From Chloroflexia bacterium (GTDB lineage: Bacteria > Chloroflexota > Chloroflexia > Thermomicrobiales > JALYUS01), in NCBI GenBank assembly GCA_025924435.1, contig JAICIL010000084.1, forward strand, positions 1-14,665: 14,665 nt of DNA. Reading direction: 5' to 3'. Both the position numbers and the translations under genes were made by a program. Shown piece after piece: positions 1 to 6,233 of this stretch. How positions within the stretch are numbered: position 1 is the stretch's first letter; every line of letters starts with the position of its first letter. Below the pieces are notes generated by a model. It made no database searches. It was not told where the DNA came from and saw only the letters and a list, made by a program, of their open reading frames with translations.

Positions 1-429
1 GCGCGCCGCATCCGCCGTCAAGCGGAGTGCTATCGCTAAGGGTAGCGGTCCACCGATAACATAATCGTGCAGTGTACCTCCGGGAACATATTCTAGGACT
101 AAGAAAGCGTTGCCTGCCTCGTCCACGACTAGATCGTAGACAGTGACAATGTGGGGAGAGCTACGTACCAGTGGGCGCGCCCCGGCGATCGCCTCGCGTT
201 GGAAGCGCTCGCGCAGTTGAGCGTATTGATGCTGGTCAAAGGATGCAATCTCGTGGCGGATTGTTTTGATGGCGACGGGGGTGCGCAGATGGGTATCGTA
301 CGCCTTAACGACCGTGCCCAGTCCGCCCTCACCGAGTACCGCCTCGAAACGATAGCGCGGAGGCAATGGTATAGGATTGTGCTGGCTCCACTCATTGGGG
401 ATATTGCCGGATGGATGTGTGTCGGACAT
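1..429 (-). CDS. Ser/Thr protein kinase, N-terminal part (runs off left edge)
   Basis: The first 143 codons of a eukaryotic-type Ser/Thr kinase; the rest lies beyond position 1. After a short polar N-terminus the kinase N-lobe is clear: the glycine-rich loop LGEGGLGTVVKAYD (residues 32-45), the ATP-binding lysine in VAIK (Lys55), a probable helix-C glutamate in RFQREA (Glu79), then HIVTVYDL and the hinge segment LVLEYVPGGTL (110-120). The catalytic loop and activation segment are not in the window, so activity and any C-terminal sensor domain cannot be judged. The ATG at 429 was chosen because AAGGA precedes it by 5 nt and the frame is open to the edge. A -10-like TATCAT lies about 46 nt upstream. 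By hand count the gene is about 58% GC, lower than the neighbouring dehydratase gene (near 69%), which may mean later acquisition. Family assignment is firm; substrate unknown. Confidence 0.9.
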   Translation of the reverse strand, partial: MSDTHPSGNIPNEWSQHNPIPLPPRYRFEAVLGEGGLGTVVKAYDTHLRTPVAIKTIRHEIASFDQHQYAQLRERFQREAIAGARPLVRSSPHIVTVYDLVVDEAGNAFLVLEYVPGGTLHDYVIGGPLPLAIALRLTADAAR

Positions 430-475
430 AGAGATCCTTATCGGAGTGTGGCGAGTCTCAGTAATTGATAGTCGG

Positions 476-481
476 ATGATA
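476..481 (-). promoter_or_regulatory. Possible -10 element of the kinase gene
   Basis: TATCAT on the minus strand, 46 nt before the kinase ATG at 429, in the 169-nt gap between the kinase and the dehydratase stop. A second hexamer, TATCAA, lies nearer (465-470). No convincing -35 was found, so this is only a candidate. The rest of the gap (430-598) holds an AT-rich stretch near 584-606 and no hairpin-plus-T-tract terminator for the dehydratase gene that ends at 599. Confidence 0.3.
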
Positions 482-598
482 GCGGAAAAATGCCCGCGCT
501 GCCACATGCACTCCGTCTGGAGAGGAATAAATACGGTGGTCATTCGTCCCCGCAGACACGGGAGAGATGGAGCTCTATCTAAACATAAATATATCTCG

Positions 599-2308
599 CT
601 AAAATTTCGACTGCTGCGTCGCGTGGACCGGGTCGGCACCGAGGAGGAAGTCGAAGTCGCAGCCGAGCGGGGCCTGGTTGACGTGCTCGGTGAAGAGGCG
701 GCCGTAGCCACGGCGAAAGGCGCGGGCGGGCGGTTGCCACGCGGCGCGGCGGCGCGCCACTTCGTCGTCGGGGACGTGGAGGTGGAGGCAGCGATTGGCG
801 ACATCGAGTTCGATCTGATCGCCGTCGCGGACGAGGGCGAGCGGGCCGCCGATGGCACTCTCCGGCGCGACGTGCAGGACGATCGTGCCGAACGCCGTGC
901 CGCTCATCCGGCCGTCGGAGATGCGCACCATGTCGCGCACGCCCGCCGTGAGCAGTTTGCCGGGGATGGGGAAGTTGCCGACCTCCGGCATGCCCAATCC
1001 GCCGACCGGCCCGACCGTCTGCAAGACGAGCACGTCGTCCTCCGTCACATCGAGATCGGGGTCGTTGATGCGCGCGTGGAGATCGTCCAGATCGCGGAAG
1101 ACGACGGCGCGGCCCCGGTGCTGCAACAAACGGGGCGTCGCGGCGGCGTGCTTGATCACCGCGCCGTCCGGGGCGAGATTGCCCCGGAGCACCGCCGTGC
1201 CGCCCTCCGGCTGCAAGGGGTTGTCGAGCGACCGGATGACATCGCCATTCGTGATCCGGGCGTCGCGCACATTCTCCGCGAGGCTCTTCCCCGTCACGGT
1301 GAGCGCGTCGCCGTGCAGGAGGGGCAGCAGTTCCTTCAGCACGGCGGGGATGCCGCCCGCGTAGAACAGGTCCTCCATCTGGTACCGCCCCGCCGGGCGC
1401 ATGTTGGCGATCAGCGGCGTGCGGCGGCTGATCTCGTCGTAGAGACTCAAAGGCAATTCGACGCCGAGGCGACCGGCGATGGCGGGCAGGTGGACGACGG
1501 CGTTCGTGCTGCCGCCGAGCGCGCTGAGAAGCACAATCGCGTTCTCGAACGCCTCGCGCGTCATGATCGCGGACGGGCGCAGCCCCGCCGCCGCGAGCGC
1601 GACGATCTGCCGCCCCGCCGCTTCCGCGAGGCGCAGGCGGCGGGAGTCCGGCGCGGGGATCGCGCCGTTGTTCGGCAGGGCGATGCCGAGCGCCTCGGCG
1701 AGCGAGTTCATCGTGCTGGCGGTGCCCATCACCATGCAGTGCCCGACGCTGCGCACGATGCCGTCCTCGATGGAGCGGTAGGTCGCCTCATCCAGCGTGC
1801 CCGCGTTGTACTCGGCGGTCAGGCGGCGGCAATCGGTGCACGCGCCGAGAATTTGCCCCTCGAAGTGGCCGGAGAGCATCGGCCCGCCCGAAACGAGGAT
1901 CGTCGGCAGGTCCGCGCTCGCCGCGCCCATCAGGGCGGCGGGCGTCGTCTTGTCGCAGTTCGTCAGGAGCACGACGCCGTCAATCGGCTGGGCGCGGATC
2001 ATCTCCTCGGTGTCCATCGCGGCGAGGTTGCGGTAGAGCATCGAGGTCGGATTGAGGAAGATTTCGCCGAGCGAGATGGTGGGAAATTCGAGCGGGAAAC
2101 CGCCCGCCTGCCAGACGCCGCGCTTGACCGCCTCCGCCAATGTGCGCAGGTTGCTGTTGCAGTTGTTCAGCTCGCTGAAGGTGTTGCAGATGCCGATGAC
2201 GGGGCGGCCCATGTCCGCATCGTCGTAGCCCATCGCCTTCGTGAACGCCCGATGCGTGAAGCCCGCCACCCCCCGCTCGCCGAAAAACGTCCCGCTCCTG
2301 CTCGCCAT
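599..2308 (-). CDS. IlvD/Edd-family pentonate (L-arabinonate-type) dehydratase
   Basis: 569 aa, a typical length for the IlvD/Edd family of [Fe-S] sugar-acid and dihydroxy-acid dehydratases. Cluster cysteines are visible: Cys50 (LNNCNS), Cys118 (TNCDKTTP, with Lys120, equivalent to the carbamylated lysine) and Cys191 (GHCMVMGTASTM). Their spacing matches, from memory, the [2Fe-2S] ligands Cys59/Cys127/Cys200 of Rhizobium leguminosarum L-arabinonate dehydratase. The C-terminal catalytic serine motif SDGRMSGT is at 464-471. The segment EFPTISLGE and overall resemblance place it with pentonate dehydratases rather than biosynthetic dihydroxy-acid dehydratase. Expected reaction: removal of water from an aldonic acid to give a 2-keto-3-deoxy acid. 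It lies 157 nt downstream of the DapA-like gene on the same strand, so co-transcription is likely. AGGAGG lies 5 nt before the ATG at 2308; the adjacent ATG at 2311 would leave only 2 nt. The exact sugar acid is inferred. Confidence 0.9.
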   Translation of the reverse strand: MASRSGTFFGERGVAGFTHRAFTKAMGYDDADMGRPVIGICNTFSELNNCNSNLRTLAEAVKRGVWQAGGFPLEFPTISLGEIFLNPTSMLYRNLAAMDTEEMIRAQPIDGVVLLTNCDKTTPAALMGAASADLPTILVSGGPMLSGHFEGQILGACTDCRRLTAEYNAGTLDEATYRSIEDGIVRSVGHCMVMGTASTMNSLAEALGIALPNNGAIPAPDSRRLRLAEAAGRQIVALAAAGLRPSAIMTREAFENAIVLLSALGGSTNAVVHLPAIAGRLGVELPLSLYDEISRRTPLIANMRPAGRYQMEDLFYAGGIPAVLKELLPLLHGDALTVTGKSLAENVRDARITNGDVIRSLDNPLQPEGGTAVLRGNLAPDGAVIKHAAATPRLLQHRGRAVVFRDLDDLHARINDPDLDVTEDDVLVLQTVGPVGGLGMPEVGNFPIPGKLLTAGVRDMVRISDGRMSGTAFGTIVLHVAPESAIGGPLALVRDGDQIELDVANRCLHLHVPDDEVARRRAAWQPPARAFRRGYGRLFTEHVNQAPLGCDFDFLLGADPVHATQQSKF

Positions 2309-2329
2309 CATCCCCTCCTGAAAACACGT

Positions 2330-2452
2330 GAACCGCGGAGGCGCAGAGGACGCAGAGAAGAGAAAAGCGTTTGAGAAAAAGGAAGACGAGCAGACCATCT
2401 GTTCCTTCTTCCCTCTCTGCGTTCCTCTGCGTCCTCTGCGCCTCCGCGGTTC
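2330..2452. repeat. 28-bp perfect inverted repeat between the two sugar-acid genes
   Basis: The left arm 2330-2357 (starts gaaccgcggaggcgcagagg) is exactly complementary to the right arm 2425-2452; 67 nt separate them. The unit fills nearly the whole intergenic space, beginning 13 nt after the DapA-like stop and ending 21 nt before the dehydratase start, with the dehydratase Shine-Dalgarno just outside it. In RNA it would form a very strong stem inside the presumed dicistronic message. I recall the core word, CTCTGCG-T-CCTCTGCG-CCTC on the opposite strand, as a dispersed intergenic palindrome in many environmental bacterial genomes. No transposase or direct repeats are visible, so it is listed as a palindromic repeat, not a mobile element. 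Confidence 0.85.
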
Positions 2453-2465
2453 TCCCCGGTTTCGA

Positions 2466-3383
2466 TCAGCGCGCGATGGCGGGCTGGACGACGGCGAGTG
2501 GTTCGATGGACGGGCTGATGCCGAGGCGGTCGAGGACGTCGTCCAGTTCGGCGTTGGTGATCGGGTCAATCGCGGGCGAGAAGCCGCGCGTGACGTTGGT
2601 CGCCAGCGCGCCGCGCCGCCGCAAGACCTCCTTGCGGATCGCCAGCCCGACGACCGCCTGCCCCTCGAACTGGATGAGCGGCAGATAGCGGTCGAAGATC
2701 AGCGCGGCGGCGCGCGTGTCGCCCGACTCGATGGCGAGGCGGACGGCGCGGAGCACTTCGGGGAAGGCGAAGCCCGTCATCGTGCCGCAGCCGCCGCGCG
2801 CCATCTCGCCGAGCGCGGAGACGCCGCCCAACCCGCCGAAGACCTGCAAATCGGGCCGCGCCGCCAAGAGGCGCGTGATCTTCGGCGGCGTCGGCGGGTC
2901 CTCCAGTTTGATCGTCGTCGCGCCGCTCGCCTCGGCGGAGCGGAGGATGACGCTCACCGGCATGTTCACGCCGCTCGAGGCGGGGTGATCCTGGATGATG
3001 AGCGGCAATCCGCCCTCTCTGGCGATGCGGGCGTAGAAGTCCGGCAGGAGATCAATGTTGGCCAGCAGCGTCGGCGGGGAGACCATCACCGCCGACGCGC
3101 CCCGCTCGCGCGCCTCATGCGCCAGCGCGACGACGCCCCGCGCGTTGCTTGCCGTGCAGCCGACCGCGACGGGCACGCGATCCGCCGCCGCCTCCCGGAC
3201 GGCGTCGAGCACCGCGCGCCGCTCGTCGTCGGAGAGCGCGTTCGCCTCGCCCATCACGCCGAGCACCGTCAGGCCGTCCACGCCCCAACCGATCGCCGCG
3301 TCAATCAGCCGCCGCTGGCTCTCCAGATCGAGCGCGCCGTCCGCGCCGAACGCCGTCGGGACGATGTACCACGTGCCGCGCAT
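2466..3383 (-). CDS. DapA-superfamily 2-keto-3-deoxy sugar-acid dehydratase/aldolase
   Basis: 305 aa, standard length for a class I TIM-barrel lyase of the dihydrodipicolinate synthase/N-acetylneuraminate lyase superfamily. The substrate-carboxylate motif GVMGE is at 42-46 and the Schiff-base lysine is Lys159 in TTIKLEDPP. The strand that carries the catalytic tyrosine in DapA instead reads LIIQDHPASSGV (128-139), with no Tyr. This, with PLIQFEGQAVVG (235-246), resembles L-2-keto-3-deoxyarabonate dehydratases and related keto-deoxy acid lyases more than lysine-biosynthesis DapA. Likely role: acting on the 2-keto-3-deoxy acid made by the dehydratase encoded just downstream. AAGGAGG (3389-3395) lies 5 nt before the ATG, which fixes the start. 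A -10-like TACAAT lies 52 nt upstream, and a 7-nt-periodic repeat fills the leader. Dehydratase versus aldolase chemistry cannot be decided by eye. Confidence 0.87.
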   Translation of the reverse strand: MRGTWYIVPTAFGADGALDLESQRRLIDAAIGWGVDGLTVLGVMGEANALSDDERRAVLDAVREAAADRVPVAVGCTASNARGVVALAHEARERGASAVMVSPPTLLANIDLLPDFYARIAREGGLPLIIQDHPASSGVNMPVSVILRSAEASGATTIKLEDPPTPPKITRLLAARPDLQVFGGLGGVSALGEMARGGCGTMTGFAFPEVLRAVRLAIESGDTRAAALIFDRYLPLIQFEGQAVVGLAIRKEVLRRRGALATNVTRGFSPAIDPITNAELDDVLDRLGISPSIEPLAVVQPAIAR

Positions 3384-3396
3384 CTCCGCCTCCTTG

Positions 3397-3431
3397 CAGT
3401 CGTCAGCAGCCGGTAATCAGTCGTCAGTAAA
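3397..3431. repeat. Heptamer-periodic repeat in the DapA-like leader
   Basis: Reads as five consecutive 7-mers on the plus strand: CAGTCGT, CAGCAGC, CGGTAAT, CAGTCGT, CAGTAAA, with the first and fourth identical. It starts one base beyond the Shine-Dalgarno of the DapA-like gene and ends 4 nt from its candidate -10, so it would make up almost the whole 5' leader. It belongs with the other 7-nt-periodic runs at 9494-9595, 11911-11938 and 12244-12278. Confidence 0.6.
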
Positions 3432-3435
3432 CGGG

Positions 3436-3441
3436 ATTGTA
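3436..3441 (-). promoter_or_regulatory. Possible -10 element of the sugar-acid unit
   Basis: TACAAT on the minus strand, 52 nt before the DapA-like ATG. Seventeen bases upstream is GTGCCG, only 3/6 to the TTGACA consensus. The distance to the start matches -10-like hexamers before several other genes here, which raises its plausibility. Confidence 0.4.
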
Positions 3442-3496
3442 GCCGATACGCGGAATCACGGCACGGGACGATCGGCAGTTCACCCCCTTTCTCCAC

Positions 3497-3541
3497 AAAA
3501 AGACTCCCCCTCTCCTTTGCCGCCGGGCAAAGGAGAGGGGG
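3497..3541 (-). terminator. Intrinsic terminator of the secreted-protein gene
   Basis: A 16-bp perfect stem (3506-3521 with 3526-3541) and 4-nt loop, followed on the minus strand by AGTC and five T (3501-3497). It begins 18 nt after the stop of the secreted-protein gene, so it should end that transcript before the sugar-acid unit. The hairpin is also one of three copies of a C-run/G-run palindrome (others at 4881-4921 and 4971-5012), so a repeat seems to serve as the terminator. Confidence 0.75.
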
Positions 3542-3555
3542 CAGGGGGGTTGAGG
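3501..3555 (+). repeat. C-run/G-run palindromic repeat, copy 1
   Basis: Layout: an ACTCCCC-type left arm, short loop, G-run right arm, then the tail CAGGGGGG-TTGAGG. The same layout occurs at 4971-5012 and, in the opposite orientation, at 4881-4921. The tail faces the secreted-protein gene that ends at 3560. Copies differ in loop and stem length but keep the G-run plus C(A/C)GGGGG tail. Confidence 0.55.
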
Positions 3556-3559
3556 TTCC

Positions 3560-4759
3560 CTATCCCGAAACGGTGAACGAGGCGGTCGCCGTGCCGGCGA
3601 CCGTGGCGCCGAAGGAGAGGCAATTGGCGGTGATCGTCGCGTTGCCCGGCTTCGCCTCCGGGCCGACGGTCCACGAGAAGCTCACATGGCCCTGCTCGTC
3701 CGTCTGCCGCGGCTGGGGCGGCGACTTGATCGGGGTGTTGCCCGCGTAGGTGACATCAATCCCGCAGCCAATCTTGCCGTTCGTCAGGATATTCACCGTC
3801 TGGATGTCGCCGATTTTCACCGTCTGCAAGACATCGGAGAGCGTGACGCCGACGCCCCCCGCACTGCTCGCGGGCAGCGCGGTCGGCTGCGTCTTCGACC
3901 CCGCGACACCGGGCGCGGTCGTCGCACCGCTCGGCGCGGCCGCGCTCGCGGGCGGGGGGGCGGCCGGCGCCGCGCCCTTCGGATAGCGCCACTGGTAATA
4001 ATGCGCCCCGATGTTGCCCATCTCCACCTTGAAGGCGTCCGGGTTGCTGGCGGTGTAGGTCAGCACCCGCCGCTCGAAGACCTGAATCATCACGTCGGTC
4101 GCCTTGCCGCCCACCTTCACATTGGCGCGGAACGGCTCGGAGATGCCAAGCCCGATCGTCTGCAACCCGGCCTTGCTGCGGTAATCGGCGAAAACCTTCG
4201 GCACATTGTGTTTCGTGTCGGTGTCGAAGGCGCTGATCGTCGTCTCCGGCGCGGCGGCCGGCGTGCCGTTGGTCACGTCACCCTTATCCGAGATCGTCGC
4301 GGTGACATTGCTGCCGACCTTCGACTGCGCCGCCGCGAGGAGCGAAACCGCCTTTGTCGCGAGCGTCGCGTAGGTCGGCGACGGGTTATCGGGGTCACCG
4401 GCAATCGGGATCGCGGGCGGCGCCTGCCCCTGGAAAGTCGCATCGCCGACCTGCACCTGCCCCTTGACGATCTCGGACGCGAGGAGGCCATTCGTCACCT
4501 TGCCGTTGGTCAGTTCCATCCGCCCCTTGTCGAAGTATTGGACGAGGCGCTGCCCGCCGGATGCCTCTTTGTACGGCTCCTGCTGGCCGTCCTTCGCGTT
4601 CGCGAGCGGCCCCCAGAAGTTCGGCGTGATCGCCTCGCCCTGCTCCCACTGGGTCTTGAATTGCGGATCCGCGTATGACGATGCCGCCCGGATGCTCGCC
4701 ATCCCGACGAGCGATACGAGGAGCACAAAGGTCGCCGTCAGTGCCAGTGTTCGCCGCAT
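3560..4759 (-). CDS. Secreted protein with a Chloroflexota-type N-terminal region and an Ig-like C-terminal domain
   Basis: 399 aa. A signal peptide is clear: MRR, a hydrophobic core (TLALTATFVLLVSLVGMA, about 4-21) and a probable cut near ASIRAA (21-26). Residues about 30-260 have the aromatic pattern seen in many Chloroflexota exported proteins: RLVQYFDKGRMEL (71-83), then VFERRVLTYT (227-236) and MGNIGAHYYQWRYP (247-260). An Ala/Pro/Ser/Thr-rich linker (261-301) leads to a C-terminal beta-rich domain that looks Ig-like, with two cysteines (Cys332, Cys380) that could form a disulfide. No LPXTG-like signal or C-terminal anchor is present, so release or loose wall association is likely. The ATG at 4759 is preferred: AAGGA lies 9 nt upstream, whereas an in-frame GTG at 4765 is only 3 nt from it. 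Domain boundaries are by eye; molecular function unknown. Confidence 0.8.
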   Translation of the reverse strand: MRRTLALTATFVLLVSLVGMASIRAASSYADPQFKTQWEQGEAITPNFWGPLANAKDGQQEPYKEASGGQRLVQYFDKGRMELTNGKVTNGLLASEIVKGQVQVGDATFQGQAPPAIPIAGDPDNPSPTYATLATKAVSLLAAAQSKVGSNVTATISDKGDVTNGTPAAAPETTISAFDTDTKHNVPKVFADYRSKAGLQTIGLGISEPFRANVKVGGKATDVMIQVFERRVLTYTASNPDAFKVEMGNIGAHYYQWRYPKGAAPAAPPPASAAAPSGATTAPGVAGSKTQPTALPASSAGGVGVTLSDVLQTVKIGDIQTVNILTNGKIGCGIDVTYAGNTPIKSPPQPRQTDEQGHVSFSWTVGPEAKPGNATITANCLSFGATVAGTATASFTVSG

Positions 4760-5252
4760 TCCCACGCATCCTTCCCGTGAAACGGTCCCGCCGCACCATC
4801 CGGGGGCGGCACGTACCTCGCCCCCGCCGTGACCGCAACAGACTGCACGGACACGGCGGATGTGTCAAATTGCGGGAACTGGCCTACCCCCTGGCCCCCT
4901 CCCGACGCGGGAAGGGGAGTAAGCCTCCGCAAGATCACGGCGTTCCGAGGAATGCCCCGATATCGAAATGAGTCACCCCTTCCCGTTCCGGGAGGGGGCC
5001 GGGGGGTAGGCCGTCCTGTCCATCCGAACAGGGACGGAACTGTCCGCACGTCCGTCCCGCTGCGGAACCGCCACCGCCATACTGATCGTTAATGTGATAG
5101 AGACGTGATCGGCGCGCAATCACGCAGGGCGTGTCGCGGCCCATATTCTTCGCAGGCATTTCGGGACAACGAATCCCATCGCCACCGGCGATGCGTTAAC
5201 ACCACACGTCCTTGTGAGCAGGCCAGAATCGGAATATGGAGGGAAGCACGAA
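4760..5252. other. Divergent intergenic region, 493 nt
   Basis: Lies between the start of the secreted-protein gene (-) and the start of the ATP-grasp gene (+), so it should hold both promoters. It contains two palindromic repeat copies in opposite orientation (4881-5012). It also has a 7-bp stem (5031-5037 with 5052-5058) and an exact TTGACA on the minus strand (4868-4863) without a matching -10. Nothing here looks like a gene: short open frames run through the palindromes and have no ribosome binding site. Confidence 0.6.
4881..5012. repeat. Two C-run/G-run palindromes in inverted orientation (copies 2 and 3)
   Basis: The outer 24 nt at 4881-4904 and 4989-5012 are complementary except for one T·G pair; complementarity resumes inside (CGGGAAGGGG on the left at 4908-4917 against its complement at 4976-4985). 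Each half is also a small hairpin (C-run, short loop, G-run), so the region can fold as two hairpins or one long stem. The halves match the repeat at 3501-3555. Copy 2 faces the secreted-protein gene, so that gene is bracketed by inverted copies. Confidence 0.7.
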
Positions 5253-6170
5253 ATGGAAATGCTTTGGCTCGGCCAGGCGAAGTGCGACGATACCGCGCTC
5301 GTCGGCGGCAAGGTCGCCAACCTGAGCCGCCTCGCCGCCGCCTACACCGTCCCGACGGGATTCTGCGTGCCGACGACCGCGCTGGCGGCGCCGGATGCCT
5401 CCTTTACGCTGCCCGCCGCGCTCCGGCAGGGCATCGCCGCTGCCTACCAACGACTCGCCGAGGTAAGCGGCGATGCCGCGCCGCGCGTCGCCGTCCGCTC
5501 TTCGGCGGCGGATGAGGACGGCAGCGCGGCCTCCTTCGCCGGGCAGCACGAGACCTACCTCAACATCGCGGGGAGCGACGCGGTGATGGAGGCGGTGGCG
5601 CGCTGCTGGGCCTCCGCGCACACCGAGCGCGCCTACGACTACCGCCGCCAGCACGGCCTGGCGACCGATCGGATCGGCCTCGCCGTGCTCGTGCAGCGGC
5701 TCGTCCCGGCGGATGTATCGGCGGTCGTCTTCAGCGCGAATCCGGTGACCGGGGAGCGCGGCGAGGTCGTCATCAACGCGAGTTGGGGGCTGGGCGAGTC
5801 CATCGTCGGCGGCACGGTGACGCCCGACACATATGTCGTCCACCGGGCGAGCGGCGCGGTCGTCGAGCGCCGGATCGCGGAGAAGCGGCGGATGACCGTC
5901 GCCATCCCCGGCGGCACGCGCGAGGTGGACGTGCCCCGCTTCCTGCGCGCTGCGCCCGCGCTGGACGGGCCGCACATCGCCGCGATGGCGGACCTCGCCG
6001 CCTCCCTGGAGCGGGCGATGGGCTGGCCGGTGGACATCGAGTGCGCCTTGCAGGGCGACCGGCTCTCCCTACTCCAATGCCGCCCGATCACCACCCTGAT
6101 CACCGAGCATCCGGCCCCCGCGCTCGTCTTGCAGGGCGCGCGGGCAGGGGCGGCAGTCGCCGGTAGGTAA
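5253..6170 (+). CDS. ATP-grasp (PEP/pyruvate-binding type) subunit of a split dikinase
   Basis: 305 aa, matching only the N-terminal ATP-grasp part of PEP synthase, pyruvate phosphate dikinase or rifampin phosphotransferase. Visible motifs: LVGGKVANLSRL (16-27, nucleotide-binding GGK), VRSSAADEDG (81-90) with SFAGQHETYL, FSANPVTGERG (160-170), WGLGESIVGG (178-187), and the closing strand DIECALQGDR...LLQCRPIT (261-280). It ends just after QCRPIT, where full-length enzymes continue into the next domain. The missing domains are encoded 63 nt downstream, so the two products probably act together: this subunit would transfer phosphate from ATP to the swivelling histidine of its partner. GGAGG lies 10 nt before the ATG at 5253; an in-frame GTG at 5214 lacks such a site. 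Domain call is firm, substrate unknown. Confidence 0.9.
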   Translation: MEMLWLGQAKCDDTALVGGKVANLSRLAAAYTVPTGFCVPTTALAAPDASFTLPAALRQGIAAAYQRLAEVSGDAAPRVAVRSSAADEDGSAASFAGQHETYLNIAGSDAVMEAVARCWASAHTERAYDYRRQHGLATDRIGLAVLVQRLVPADVSAVVFSANPVTGERGEVVINASWGLGESIVGGTVTPDTYVVHRASGAVVERRIAEKRRMTVAIPGGTREVDVPRFLRAAPALDGPHIAAMADLAASLERAMGWPVDIECALQGDRLSLLQCRPITTLITEHPAPALVLQGARAGAAVAGR

Positions 6171-6233
6171 ACACCAACGATCGCGGGCGACGGACGCACG
6201 CGAACGCGGAACAGCACCAATGGAGGGAATGGC

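Noticed and set aside
599..2308. Branched-chain biosynthesis dihydroxy-acid dehydratase (ilvD)
   Set aside because: The neighbouring keto-deoxy acid lyase gene, the EFPTISLGE segment and overall resemblance to L-arabinonate dehydratase favour a sugar-acid role, and no other branched-chain biosynthesis gene is nearby.
377..2374. Long open frame on the plus strand across the dehydratase gene
   Set aside because: It is antisense to a well-recognised IlvD/Edd gene, its product is Arg/Ala/Asp-rich with no motif, and it has no ribosome binding site. Such frames are common opposite GC-rich genes.
2309..2569. N-terminal extension of the dehydratase up to 2569
   Set aside because: The extension would translate the inverted repeat and overlap the DapA-like gene. 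The strong AGGAGG before 2308 and the family's normal length support the shorter start.
4863..4868. Exact TTGACA on the minus strand upstream of the secreted-protein gene
   Set aside because: No acceptable -10 lies 16-18 nt downstream, so I do not call a promoter from this hexamer alone.
2330..5012. Palindromes as insertion-sequence ends
   Set aside because: No transposase lies between or near the arms and no target duplication is visible, so they fit REP-like palindromes better.
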